A model generated the notes under the pieces. The model had not been told where the DNA came from. It searched no databases and saw only the letters and a program-made list of their open reading frames with translations. From the NCBI GenBank assembly GCA_024640685.1, contig JAHEEN010000012.1:1-35618 (forward strand): 35,618 bases of DNA, read 5' to 3'. Position numbers and translations under genes: made by a program. Of the stretch, positions 24,743 to 33,353 are shown in pieces. This stretch comes from Rhodospirillaceae bacterium. GTDB lineage: Bacteria; Pseudomonadota; Gammaproteobacteria; Steroidobacterales; Rariloculaceae. Each line of letters begins with the position of its first letter. Within the stretch, counting starts at the first letter, position 1.

Positions 24743-25543
24743 TCAAGCAAAGAAGGCGAACAGCCGTGTCTCCATCGACTCGCGCGGCGGAAGCACCGAG
24801 CCATTTCCCGAAACTTCGAATGACGTGTGGACGCACCACCGCGCTCGGCCGTCGGTCCGAGAATCGTAGGTTTTTATCAGCAAGACCTCATCGACAGCCA
24901 TCTCCGGAAAATAAATCCAGCGTTGCCCAGCGGCGTAGCGGACGAGATAGATCTCACCGATGCGGCCCTTGCCGCGACGTTCGGTGGCGACGAGCGATTC
25001 CGGACTCAGACTCTGCGCATCACAGACTGCAAGCGGTGACGTTTGTACGGTTGCGATCGGCCGCCAGACATTGACGATCGCGAATTCGCGGCTCGCTAGC
25101 GCCTCGGCCTCACCGCCCATCAGATCGTTGATGCGCTTGAGCGCCGATCGCGGCGTGTAGTCGTTGTGAATGAAGGCCGACGGCTCACGACTCGTATGCT
25201 GCTCTCGAACGTCCGCGGCGCTAGCCCGCCACGTATGGTCGAATATCTCGACGCGCTCTGCTGCCGTCGCCTCGGTCACGAGTGCGCGGCACTGCGCATC
25301 GTGGCGCGTCGCGACGATGTCGCGATCGTAGAGATCACCGACAGGCGCCAACCGACGCAGCGCGAAGCCGTGCACGTCCAAATCGAATGTCTCATCGAGG
25401 CCGCGTCCGTCGAGGACCTCGACGGCACGATCCTCGTAGTCGCCGATCAGCGTCGAATGCGCGGCCGCGCCTCCGGTCGATGGACCGAAGACCGGCTCGC
25501 GGCTGTCGGGGGCTAAAAACCTCAAGCTTGCGAGTACTGTCAT
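24743..25543 (-). CDS. CmcJ/NvfI-family oxygenase-like protein
   Basis: 266 residues, close to the family's normal length. The start VLASLRFLAPDSREPVFGPSTGG, the segment DLDVHGFALRRL (about 54-65), and FIHNDYTPRSALKRINDL carrying an HxD motif (His126, Asp128) fit the CmcJ/NvfI/AsaB group. So do FAIVNVWRPI (about 154-163), SLSPESLVATERR and WCVHTSFEV (His239). Characterised members include fungal Fe(II)/2-oxoglutarate oxygenases of meroterpenoid and gibberellin metabolism and CmcJ of cephamycin synthesis. The HxD...H triad suggests an iron enzyme. There is no signal peptide, so it is cytoplasmic. It is the last gene of a tight minus-strand run, 52 bases after a DUF6644-like gene. The substrate is unknown, and the start lacks a clear Shine-Dalgarno. 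Confidence 0.82.
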   Translation of the reverse strand: MTVLASLRFLAPDSREPVFGPSTGGAAAHSTLIGDYEDRAVEVLDGRGLDETFDLDVHGFALRRLAPVGDLYDRDIVATRHDAQCRALVTEATAAERVEIFDHTWRASAADVREQHTSREPSAFIHNDYTPRSALKRINDLMGGEAEALASREFAIVNVWRPIATVQTSPLAVCDAQSLSPESLVATERRGKGRIGEIYLVRYAAGQRWIYFPEMAVDEVLLIKTYDSRTDGRARWCVHTSFEVSGNGSVLPPRESMETRLFAFFA

Positions 25544-25595
25544 CGTTTCTGTTTGGTCGATGCTGGCGACGGCAACCAGGATACCCGCAATCGAC

Positions 25596-26066
25596 TCAAG
25601 GAAAGCCGATCAACCGGCCACAGAGCGCAATCGTGACCCACAGCGTAACGGACAAAGCTGCGACAACCTTCGCGTGCTGCGAGATCCCATGCTCACACAC
25701 GTCTGCAATCACCCGGTGACGCATCGTGAACGTGAACACGAGCGCAACCAGTAATGCCGCGACCTTGATCCAGAACGCGCTGAGATAGTAATACTTCGTC
25801 GCAAAGCACATGAACAGCAGCACGCCGGTTGGCAGCATCACGCAAATACTTCCAATCAGCCATGGCTGCGCGGCTCGGCCGATTGCAGCCGGCGATTGAT
25901 CCGTCAGGCCCAAGCCGAGCAACCTGAGGTCGACGACGAGCACCGCGCCGCCGAGCATCGCGAGCCCGAGCAGATGAACGCTTGCAATTGCAGGGAACAA
26001 CCACGGCGAAGCGCGCATCGCGACGAGCGGCGCGGAGTACTGCAGGGCCTCGAATAACGCGAGCAT
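25596..26066 (-). CDS. DUF6644-like membrane protein, copy 1
   Basis: 156 residues with four predicted membrane helices (about 22-40, 68-88, 97-115, 130-150). It shares the frame H-x(14)-VDLRLLGL near residues 31-52 with its neighbour, which gives the family resemblance: PWLFPAIASVHLLGLAMLGGAVLVVDLRLLGLGL. His31 and His117 (RHR) lie in or next to helices and could bind heme, but this is speculation. It lies 10 bases after the second copy and 52 bases before the CmcJ-like gene. The family assignment is from memory of the pattern and its function is unknown. Confidence 0.7.
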   Translation of the reverse strand: MLALFEALQYSAPLVAMRASPWLFPAIASVHLLGLAMLGGAVLVVDLRLLGLGLTDQSPAAIGRAAQPWLIGSICVMLPTGVLLFMCFATKYYYLSAFWIKVAALLVALVFTFTMRHRVIADVCEHGISQHAKVVAALSVTLWVTIALCGRLIGFP

Positions 26067-26076
26067 GTCGTGGTCG

Positions 26077-26577
26077 TCAGAACCAGTAACGTTCGTAAGG
26101 AATCATTCGGCCGGCGACGATAATCGCGGCCCAAATTGCAAGCCCGATGCCGCCGGCAATCCGCACCGGCGCCGGCGGCGCAGCGTCGCGATCCCAGTTC
26201 GCCACTTGCCGAAACAGCGTTCGATGGAAAATCACGACATTAGCGGCTGCCGAGAGCAGCAGCACAAGCTTCAATCGAAAAAAGACGCTCGCGGCCCGCT
26301 CGACGGGCGCGGCATAGAACAACAACGAGCCCGACGCGATCATGACGGCGATCCCGCCGGCCGCCCACGGCACGAGCCGTGGGATCAGCTGCGATGCCGG
26401 CACGCGCGACAGCATCAAGCCGAGCAAACGCAGGTCGATGACAGCCGCCATTCCTGCGAACACGAACAGCGTCAGGACATGAACAGTCAGGACACCGAGG
26501 AATACGTAGTGTGACTCGCGTAACGCGACGCTGCCCGGCGTCGACGCAAGCCATTCGAGAAGGCCCAACAGCGACAT
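26077..26577 (-). CDS. DUF6644-like membrane protein, copy 2
   Basis: 166 residues and four hydrophobic helices. ESHYVFLGVLTVHVLTLFVFAGMAAVIDLRLLGLMLSRVP (about 21-60) aligns with its neighbour over the same His (His33) and the xDLRLLGL stretch. PWAAGGIAVMIASGSLLFY and VIFHRTLF (His118) also correspond. The tandem pair probably arose by duplication and may form a heterodimer in the inner membrane. The neighbours include secreted DUF6152 and GDTLVVET proteins and a c-type cytochrome, so a part in electron transfer or export is possible. Confidence 0.7.
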   Translation of the reverse strand: MSLLGLLEWLASTPGSVALRESHYVFLGVLTVHVLTLFVFAGMAAVIDLRLLGLMLSRVPASQLIPRLVPWAAGGIAVMIASGSLLFYAAPVERAASVFFRLKLVLLLSAAANVVIFHRTLFRQVANWDRDAAPPAPVRIAGGIGLAIWAAIIVAGRMIPYERYWF

Positions 26578-26636
26578 CGCGCGCGCGTCGCGATCAGCTC
26601 ACGCGCACGCGGTGTCGAGACGACAGTCGAGGCGGA

Positions 26637-27065
26637 CTAACGCCGGCCCGGCGTCGGGTTGCCGTCGGCCCCAGGCGCCGAGCCACCCATGAAGACCTTG
26701 CGCCCGTCGAGATACTCGAAAAACACACCGACGCCCTTGTTCTCACCGCTCTTGGCTTGGTAGCCGAAGACTTTGATCTCCGAGCCAACCGGCAGGCTGT
26801 CCTTCGTCAGGCCGTTGCGGAACAAGTTGACCGGCGGACCGCCCTCCATGCCCCAGTTCGTGACCGTGCCGTCTTCGTTCTCGACGTCGATCCAAACCCA
26901 CGAATGCGGATTGACGAGCTCGACGCGCGTGACGACGCCCTCCAGGTTTAAAGGCTTGCTCTCATCGAACGCGGCAGCGAACGAGTGATGAGCGACGACC
27001 GGCCTACCCAACATGACGACGGCAGCGGCAAGTGCGAACGTGGCAACTGTCTTCAATTTACGCAT
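26637..27065 (-). CDS. DUF6152-type small secreted protein
   Basis: 142 residues from the ATG at 27065, which is preceded by AGGGAGAGAG and begins a signal peptide (MRKLKTVATFALAAAVVMLGRPVVA). The longer frame to 27179 is not supported. Signal peptidase should cut right before His26-His27, giving a mature protein that begins HHSFAAAFD, then LNLEGVVTRVELVNPHSWVWIDVENEDG. The NPH His is at 54. An N-terminal His after cleavage is what copper 'histidine brace' proteins have. The C-terminus (GKVFMGGSAP... type tail) is flexible. It lies 31 bases after a GDTLVVET-family gene and is probably co-transcribed with it. Confidence 0.85.
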   Translation of the reverse strand: MRKLKTVATFALAAAVVMLGRPVVAHHSFAAAFDESKPLNLEGVVTRVELVNPHSWVWIDVENEDGTVTNWGMEGGPPVNLFRNGLTKDSLPVGSEIKVFGYQAKSGENKGVGVFFEYLDGRKVFMGGSAPGADGNPTPGRR

Positions 27066-27096
27066 CAGTCTCTCTCCCTGTCTCTCTAACAGGCGC

Positions 27097-28227
27097 TCAG
27101 TCTTGCGACTGAGCCTCGTATTCCTCGGCCCGTATCTGCGCACCCCTGACAACATTGATGATGCCGTAGTTGTGCTCATGACAAGCCCACTCGTAAATGC
27201 CCGGCGGAACCATCTCGGGCCAAATTATTTCATACGTCCACGGCGCTTCCCATGTCGTCGGATCGGTCAGCGTCGCTCGATAGACGATCGTATCGTCGCC
27301 GGCGCGCGTCAAGCGCTCGACGAGATGCACGTCGCCTGCAGCGCCGCGGGGGCGCACCCAGGTTCGATTCTCATCGAAGTTGCTCGTTTCGATGACGAGC
27401 GTGTCGCCTTCGAAGTGACCTCGCGATATACCCAGCCATGCGCGCACGCTAGGGGGCGGCATCGGGCGGCCGTCGAGCGGAATCACACGGACGTCGTTAT
27501 TGCTCTGCATGATCAGCATGACGTAGTCCCGTGTCTGCACGATCCGCGACTCGCCGATCTGCTGAATGAACGGCACCCGCGGCGGGCCTTCGGAACCGAC
27601 GATGCAGCGCTCGGTCGGGTGGCGCGACTGCAGCGTTTCGCGCCGCGCCTGCTCGTCCCAGCGTACCCGGCCGGCAGCCGTCAACGGCGGGATCCTGCCG
27701 TCGGGCGGATCGATGATCAGCGACGTGCGCCGCGTCGGCCGAATCGGGCTCTGCCAGTTGTCCATGCCGAACTCGGTCCAGTCATAGTGCACGGTCGCCG
27801 GATCGACGGACGCATCCGTCAGCACGGCCGTCTGGAATGCCTCGATGGCCTCTTGAACCGAGTACAGCGGCTTGCCGGCGAGCTCGCGCGGCCGTTCGAG
27901 CGGCGTGTACGTCGCGCTGATCCACGAACCGCGCAAGTCCGGATCGCCCCAAGGGGTGCGCGGTGCCGGCTCGGGCGTGCGCTCGGGATCCCAGACGCGC
28001 TCGACGGCGCGCGCTAGCGCGGCATCGACATCTTCTTCGAAATACGCGAACGTCTCTTCGGAGTCGCGCAGCGATGCCGCGCGCGCTGCTTCCAACGTCG
28101 CTGTCTCACCCTGATTGATGAGCGCCGACGGCGGCGGCTCCGGCTGAGCCCATGCGACATCGTAAACGCCCAGCATCGCGGCGACCGATACCGCCATCGC
28201 GCCGCTCTTGAATGTCTTTCTACGCAT
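27097..28227 (-). CDS. Secreted 'GDTLVIET' family protein, function unknown
   Basis: 376 residues from the ATG at 28227, which has GGAGGT seven bases upstream; the frame continues to 28251 without support. The signal peptide ends near VAWA-QPEPP. Then come a helical acidic region (DVDAALARAVERVW), PWGDPDLRGSWISATY (around 93-108), RCIVGSEGPPRVPF, RIVQTRDYVMLIMQSNNDVRVIPLDGRPMPPPSVRAWLGISRGHFEGDTLVIETSNFDENRTW, VHLVERLTR and TLTDPTTWEAPWTYEIIW. This is the same core as in the 8082-9158 and 28248-29129 proteins. Near the end CHEHNYG holds a Cys/His cluster that could bind metal. It is likely periplasmic, in the middle of a tight minus-strand operon. Confidence 0.75.
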   Translation of the reverse strand: MRRKTFKSGAMAVSVAAMLGVYDVAWAQPEPPPSALINQGETATLEAARAASLRDSEETFAYFEEDVDAALARAVERVWDPERTPEPAPRTPWGDPDLRGSWISATYTPLERPRELAGKPLYSVQEAIEAFQTAVLTDASVDPATVHYDWTEFGMDNWQSPIRPTRRTSLIIDPPDGRIPPLTAAGRVRWDEQARRETLQSRHPTERCIVGSEGPPRVPFIQQIGESRIVQTRDYVMLIMQSNNDVRVIPLDGRPMPPPSVRAWLGISRGHFEGDTLVIETSNFDENRTWVRPRGAAGDVHLVERLTRAGDDTIVYRATLTDPTTWEAPWTYEIIWPEMVPPGIYEWACHEHNYGIINVVRGAQIRAEEYEAQSQD

Positions 28228-28247
28228 CGATCTCACCTCCGACGCGG

Positions 28248-29129
28248 TCAATCGTCGCCCATGAGCCCAAGCGGGCCGTACATAAGCTGTTCGACGAACG
28301 GCACGCAGTTGAACTCGACGAGCTGCGCGCTCGGGTCGACATTCTTATAGAGCGTAAATGACATCTTCCACGGGCGCGTGAAGACGTTCGGGTCCTCGAT
28401 CGTCGCCTCGTAATGCATGTGATAGGGGCTCAGCGGCGTCCAACGCTCGACGACGTGCAGCGCGTCGCTGTGAAAATTCCCGGCGCGATCGAACCACGTA
28501 TAGCCGTTGAAACCGGAGACGTCGACGACGAGCGTGTCGCCGTCCCAGCGCCCGTTCGACCATCCCATCCACGTATAGCCGGGCGACTCGGAATCCGAGT
28601 CCATGAAGATCTCGCGATAGGCGCCCTTGTACTCGTAGACGATGAAGACCTCTTCGGGCGTCTGGATAATCTGGAACGGGAACGGCATGTAGTTCGCGCG
28701 CGGCACGCCGGCGCGGAAACACTGCATCTCCGGATCGCCGGTGTCGAAACGGCTCGGGTCGTTCGCGACCTTGACGACGGTGCGGTTTGCAAAGTTCTCT
28801 CGCTGTTTCTCCGCGGCCCAAGGCTGGTACGGGATCTCATTGCCCTCGACGATCCCTAAGCCGCCGCGCGCCGCGGCCCAGGCGCCGAGCACTTCCGAGT
28901 ACGGCCCGGCCTCCGACGAATGCGCGAGGATGTTCCAGTTGGCTGTCGTGAACGACTGCCAGATACCACTGAGATCCGGCCGACCCTCCGGCGTTCGCGG
29001 AATCGCCGCGCGGAACGAATCGGGGATCTCTTGGGCGACGGCTGGCGGCAGCGACAGCAGGACAGTGACGGCAGCCACAGCGATGGCGACCGTGCCGACG
29101 TTGAATGAGCGACGAATCCTCAAAGCCAT
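28248..29129 (-). CDS. Secreted 'LSGIW ... GDTLVVDV' family protein, function unknown
   Basis: 293 residues with a signal peptide (hydrophobic about 12-30, cleaved near AVA-QE) and GGGGGT before the ATG at 29129. The core is the most typical of the four in the window: RTPEGRPDLSGIWQS (about 45-60), EMQCFRAGVPRANYMPFPFQIIQTPEEVFIVYEYKGAYREIFMD, GWSNGRWDGDTLVVDVSGFNGYTWFDRAG, FHSDALHVVERW and EATIEDPNVFTRPWKMSF. It ends after a Cys-containing LVEFNCVPF segment. No enzyme activity is known to me. It lies 20 bases before its paralogue and 142 bases after the cytochrome gene. Confidence 0.78.
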   Translation of the reverse strand: MALRIRRSFNVGTVAIAVAAVTVLLSLPPAVAQEIPDSFRAAIPRTPEGRPDLSGIWQSFTTANWNILAHSSEAGPYSEVLGAWAAARGGLGIVEGNEIPYQPWAAEKQRENFANRTVVKVANDPSRFDTGDPEMQCFRAGVPRANYMPFPFQIIQTPEEVFIVYEYKGAYREIFMDSDSESPGYTWMGWSNGRWDGDTLVVDVSGFNGYTWFDRAGNFHSDALHVVERWTPLSPYHMHYEATIEDPNVFTRPWKMSFTLYKNVDPSAQLVEFNCVPFVEQLMYGPLGLMGDD

Positions 29130-29271
29130 GCTACCCCCACGGACGATCCCGGAAGTCGGCTTTCCTTAGTCGATCTCGATTCCGCAAAACGGCGGGAACG
29201 CTCCGGTGCCCGCGATCCGCTCAACTCTGTCACACCGAATCCGCGAGTGTCAACGCGCCGACGGGCCCCGA

Positions 29272-31011
29272 TCAGTAGTCGAGCACACGGCCGTCGACCG
29301 GGTTCAGGCCACCGTGAAAGTTACCCTGGTCCCGGACGACGCGGGACTCGCCGTTCTCGTCGTAATGGACCCAGATCAGCCCGTGCGCGTCGCCGTTCTC
29401 GGGCATGTCGATCTTCGTCAACAATTCCTTAGTCGCGGCGTCGTAGACGTAGATCCGGCCCTCGCCGTTGCTCGTCGCCCACATTTCCTTGCCGTTCGGC
29501 GACAGCAATACATGGTCGACCTTGTAGGCGCCGTAGAGCGTCTCGACCGCGTGACCTTCGTGGGTGTCGATGACCGTGATCGTGCGGCCGAGGTGATGTG
29601 CAGCCTCGCCCTTGTCGGCAACCCAGAGCTCGCTCTCATCGGCGTTCAGCGACGCGCCGTAAGGCCCGATGCCTGTGCCATTCGTCCAGACGACCTCACC
29701 GCTGTCGATCGCAATCTTCGACGCGTTCGACATCGAGTTGACGACGTACATGTACTCCTTCGCGGAATCGACAATCAGCCAATTCGGCCGATAGCCTGGC
29801 AGCGGATACTCCTGCTCGACCTCCCAGGTATCCGGGTTGATCTTCGCAACCCAAAACGGCCGCATCGCGAGCAGTCGGCCTTGATACATGTTGATCGCCG
29901 CCGTCATGCCGGTGCTGCGGCCGGACGCATAGCCGGCGGGCTCCATCAGCGCGTAGATGTGCTCGTAGTCCTTGTCGGACCAGACCGTATAGACGTAGCC
30001 GCCGAGGTCGGCATCCCGGATTCCGCCGACGATCTCGTCGGTCTCGGGATCGAGCAGCGCGAACCCGAGGCCGTCGGGATCGCGCGCGAAGTAATCGATT
30101 AGCACATAGTCGCGGAATACCTGGCCGTGGTGCAGCCGCCCGCCGATCGCAATCTGCTTGATCGGCTGCAGCGTCAACGCGTCGGCCTTGATCAGCGTCG
30201 CCGACGTGCCGAGATTCGTCGTCGTGTCGATATCGCCGCCGGGACGCGCGCCGATGATGTACGCGTAGCGGCCGTCCGGCGACATCGCCGACGTATGCAC
30301 GACCGCGCGCAGCTGCACTGGCAGCATGTAGCTTGCAATGACCTCGCGCGTCTCGGCATCGCCGACGACGATCTGGTTGCTCTCGGGCAGCTTGTAACCC
30401 TCGAATAGCACCGATGGCGAGCTCGTCGTGCCGACGTTCTCGTAGAAATAGGTCCTACCGGGTTCCGGCGTGAACTTCGGCTCGCCCGGATCGAACGTCG
30501 CAACGACTTCCGTTTGATAATGACTGAGCAGGCTGCCTTCGTTCGCGCGCCGCGTCCAATTGGCCGCAAGATCCTCGTAGCGCTCGATGCCCTCGACCTG
30601 CAAGTCGCGCGGCGTCTTCGCAAACTCGAAATCCCGCGCCGAGTTTGCCTTGATGATCGCGAGATTGGCCAACCAACGATCCGGCAACGCCGCATCGAGC
30701 GACAATCCAGCGAGACTGCGTATATACATCGAGATTGCCGCGAGATCCTCGTCGCTGGGATTCATTTCGCTGACGATGACACCCATGACGGGGTTGCTCT
30801 CGAGCTGATCGAAGATGTCCACGGGCGTCGGGCCAAAGTGCAGGCTCGGGCCAACAAGGCCTTCGCCGGTCGCGCCGTGACAGGTATGGCAGCCGACAGC
30901 GGAGTTGAAGAGCTCGCCGCCGCGGGCGACGAGCGTATCGATATCTTGTGCGAATGCGTTGTCGCACATGAGCGAGGTAGCCGCTAATACGCCGACGATA
31001 GACTGTTTCAT
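29272..31011 (-). CDS. Secreted cytochrome c fused to a beta-propeller
   Basis: 579 residues from the ATG at 31011, placed after GGAG and opening a signal peptide (MKQSIVGVLAATSLMCDNAFA). The longer frame to 31074 overlaps the iorB-like gene and is rejected. CHTCH (Cys41-Cys44-His45) binds one heme c; VSEMNPSDEDLAAISMYIRSL supplies the Met ligand and the C-terminal cytochrome helix. Residues about 150-579 form a YVTN/cytochrome-d1-like propeller with blades such as SAMSPDGRYAYIIGARPGG, GYRPNWLIVDSAKEYMYVVNSMSN and VLLSPNGKEMWATSNGEGRIYVYD. The layout resembles cd1-type proteins, but whether heme d1 or another cofactor binds is unknown. It follows the second iorAB pair by 55 bases and is a natural electron acceptor for it. 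Confidence 0.85.
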   Translation of the reverse strand: MKQSIVGVLAATSLMCDNAFAQDIDTLVARGGELFNSAVGCHTCHGATGEGLVGPSLHFGPTPVDIFDQLESNPVMGVIVSEMNPSDEDLAAISMYIRSLAGLSLDAALPDRWLANLAIIKANSARDFEFAKTPRDLQVEGIERYEDLAANWTRRANEGSLLSHYQTEVVATFDPGEPKFTPEPGRTYFYENVGTTSSPSVLFEGYKLPESNQIVVGDAETREVIASYMLPVQLRAVVHTSAMSPDGRYAYIIGARPGGDIDTTTNLGTSATLIKADALTLQPIKQIAIGGRLHHGQVFRDYVLIDYFARDPDGLGFALLDPETDEIVGGIRDADLGGYVYTVWSDKDYEHIYALMEPAGYASGRSTGMTAAINMYQGRLLAMRPFWVAKINPDTWEVEQEYPLPGYRPNWLIVDSAKEYMYVVNSMSNASKIAIDSGEVVWTNGTGIGPYGASLNADESELWVADKGEAAHHLGRTITVIDTHEGHAVETLYGAYKVDHVLLSPNGKEMWATSNGEGRIYVYDAATKELLTKIDMPENGDAHGLIWVHYDENGESRVVRDQGNFHGGLNPVDGRVLDY

Positions 31012-31066
31012 TCCGACGTTCTCCAATAGGTTGCTGCCCATTTCCGGGGTCTTTTCCTGGACCGGC

Positions 31067-33352
31067 TCATGCACGGGGCGCGCCTGGTTCTCGGGCTGTC
31101 AAAGCCGTAAGCACGCGATCGGGCGTCATTGGCAGCTCGCGCATTCTGACGCCGGTCGCCGCAAACAGTGCATTCGCAACGGCCGCGCCAGTCGTCGCAA
31201 GACCGAGCTCGCCGATGCCGCTCGGCGGGCGAGTATTCGTCAGCGCTCTGACCTCGACCTCGGGCACCTCATTCATGCGCATGACTTGGTAGTCGTAGAA
31301 GTTCGACTGCTCGACGACGCCACCGTTGACGGTGATCCGCTCCTTGAGCGCGTTGCTGAGCCCGTAAATGATCGTCCCTTCCATCTGCGCCTCGGTGTTA
31401 CGCGGCGACAAAATGAATCCGGCATCGATCGCCATCCAGAAGCGGTGCACGCGGACAACGCCGGTCGTCTCGTCGACGGAAATCTCGGCGACGCCCGCAG
31501 ACACCGACGAGCCGCCGTAGTCCGATAGCGCAACGCCGAGCCAGCGACCGTCGCGGGGCTCTGACCAATTCGCCATGCGGCCGACTTCCTCGAGCACGGC
31601 GCGGCCTTCCGGATTCTCGCGCGCGAGATCGATGCGGAACTCAAGCGGATCGGCCCCGAGCGTATGCGCCAGCTCGTCCATGAACGACTCGTTGGCGAAG
31701 CGGGTATAGCTCGTCGCGACACCCCGCCACGGCGCGAGCCGCGAGCAGCGGTCGACGATCACGTGCTCGGCGCGGACGTTCGGGATCGCATAGCGCGTCG
31801 TCTGCGCACCATTCATCGCAATGCCGTCGCGGCCCTGGGCATGCGCCCAGCGCGGCTCGTTCATGTAGCCGAGCACCGTCGGCGTTGCGACACGCTGCTC
31901 CAAGCCTGTGATGTTGCCGTCGGCATCGAGCGCCGCGCGCAGGTACTGCGCGGCGAGTGGTCGAAACGCGCCGTCCTTGACGTCGTCCTCGCGGCTCCAG
32001 ATGACCTTGACGGGCTTGCCGACAGCGCGTGAAACGAACAGCGCATCGTCGACATACTTTTGGCGGTATTCGGTACGACGGCCATAGCCGCCACCGATGT
32101 ACATCGGATGCATCGCTATCTTCTCGGGCGTCGTCTCGAGCGCCTCGGCCGAGCCGAGCACGGTCAGGCTCTGCGTCTGCGTGCTGACCCAAATTTCCGC
32201 GGATTTGCCGTCCTCCGAGACGCTCGCCGTTGCGTTCATCGGCTCCATCTGCGCGTGGTACGCGGGATCGGTCCGGTACGTGGCCTCGATGACGCGTTCA
32301 GCATTGGCGAATGCCGTGTCGACGTCGCCCTTCTCCTGCCACAGCGGATTGTCGGTGTGAAAATCGAGATCCCGGGCACGCGCCTCGTAGTCGTCGAGGT
32401 CGCGCGCATGGTCGGTCGCACGGAATCGCGAGCTCTCGCTCCATGTCACGTCGAGCGCAGCCTTTCCCCAGATCGTCGCCTCGACAGTCTCGCCGACGAC
32501 GGCCACGCCGTAAGGCAGGGTGACGACATCGGTGACGCCGTCGATCGCGCGCGCGGCCGCATCGTCGACAGCGACTGGCGACTCGCCTTCGACCGGCGTG
32601 CGAAGAATCGACGCATAAACCATACCCGGCACCTGGACATCGATGCCGTACTCGGCCGAGCCGTTGGTCTTCGCCGGCACGTCCAGACGCGTGAGGTCCT
32701 TGCCGAGATATCGAAACTCGTCGTGCGACTTGAACTCGCTCTCGTCGACCTCGGGCAGGTACTCGGGGACTTTGGCGCGCGCGACGATCTCGCCATAGCT
32801 TGCCGACTGGCCTGACGCGCCATGCACGACCCGGCTCGGCTCGGTCGAGAGCTCCGCGACCGGCACGCCCCATTGCTCCGCGGCGGAGTCGAGCAAGAAC
32901 TTGCGCGCCTGAGCGCCGGCCTGGCGCATCGGCGTGAAATAGCCGCGCACCGTCGCGCTGCCCGCCGTGTACAAGATCGGATAGCCGAGGTCGCGGGAGC
33001 GCGCTGGATTGCCGTAAACGGGATTGTGCTCGGCCACCGTCTCGACGCGAACGTCGTCCCAGTCGGCGTCAAGCTCCTCGGCGAGGGCGAGCGGCACCGA
33101 CGTCATCGAGCCCTGGCCCATTTCCGTGCCGCCGAACTGAATCGTTATTGTGCCGTCAGCCGCAAGGCTGACCCACGCGTTTGGCGAGATCGCAGCGTCC
33201 GGCGCGCTAGCCAACGGTAGCCCGTCATCGCCGGGTTCCAGACCGCACGCGCCGACGATGCCCGTCGCACCGACGACGAAGGTGACGCCGACGCCCTGCA
33301 GGAATTCGCGGCGGGTCGGCCGGGTTTTGCCGAGCGTTCGTTCGCGCGTCAT
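31067..33352 (-). CDS. iorB: Molybdopterin-binding subunit of a periplasmic oxidoreductase (IorB-like), copy 2
   Basis: 761 residues. The Tat signal PTRREFLQGVGVTFVV (Arg14-Arg15) ends near a Cys (GACGLEPG), and GGAGG six bases upstream fixes the ATG at 33352. Motifs: NAWVSLAADGTITIQFGGTEMGQGSMTSVPLALAEEL, YHAQMEPMNATASV, MYIGGGYGRRTEYRQ (molybdopterin region), SRLAPWRGVATSY and GIGELGLATTGAAVANALFAATG with the probable catalytic Glu715. The last motif departs from the usual GE.G.PP..PA..NA seen in copy 1. It is co-expressed with its 2Fe-2S subunit (one base apart) and with the cytochrome-propeller downstream. It oxidises an unknown aldehyde or heteroaromatic substrate in the periplasm. The Cys in GACG could be a lipobox if the Tat signal is a lipoprotein type. 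Confidence 0.92.
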   Translation of the reverse strand: MTRERTLGKTRPTRREFLQGVGVTFVVGATGIVGACGLEPGDDGLPLASAPDAAISPNAWVSLAADGTITIQFGGTEMGQGSMTSVPLALAEELDADWDDVRVETVAEHNPVYGNPARSRDLGYPILYTAGSATVRGYFTPMRQAGAQARKFLLDSAAEQWGVPVAELSTEPSRVVHGASGQSASYGEIVARAKVPEYLPEVDESEFKSHDEFRYLGKDLTRLDVPAKTNGSAEYGIDVQVPGMVYASILRTPVEGESPVAVDDAAARAIDGVTDVVTLPYGVAVVGETVEATIWGKAALDVTWSESSRFRATDHARDLDDYEARARDLDFHTDNPLWQEKGDVDTAFANAERVIEATYRTDPAYHAQMEPMNATASVSEDGKSAEIWVSTQTQSLTVLGSAEALETTPEKIAMHPMYIGGGYGRRTEYRQKYVDDALFVSRAVGKPVKVIWSREDDVKDGAFRPLAAQYLRAALDADGNITGLEQRVATPTVLGYMNEPRWAHAQGRDGIAMNGAQTTRYAIPNVRAEHVIVDRCSRLAPWRGVATSYTRFANESFMDELAHTLGADPLEFRIDLARENPEGRAVLEEVGRMANWSEPRDGRWLGVALSDYGGSSVSAGVAEISVDETTGVVRVHRFWMAIDAGFILSPRNTEAQMEGTIIYGLSNALKERITVNGGVVEQSNFYDYQVMRMNEVPEVEVRALTNTRPPSGIGELGLATTGAAVANALFAATGVRMRELPMTPDRVLTALTAREPGAPRA

Positions 33353-33353
33353 G

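Noticed and set aside
24436-24839. Short frames in the gap before iorA copy 1
   Set aside because: Mixed composition, no Shine-Dalgarno and no domain; more likely promoter DNA.
27013-28017. 334-codon plus-strand frame opposite the 376-residue secreted protein
   Set aside because: Antisense shadow; no homology pattern and the minus strand encodes a clear signal peptide and family core.
29206-30102. 298-codon plus-strand frame opposite the cytochrome gene
   Set aside because: Antisense shadow of the propeller, with no plausible protein features.
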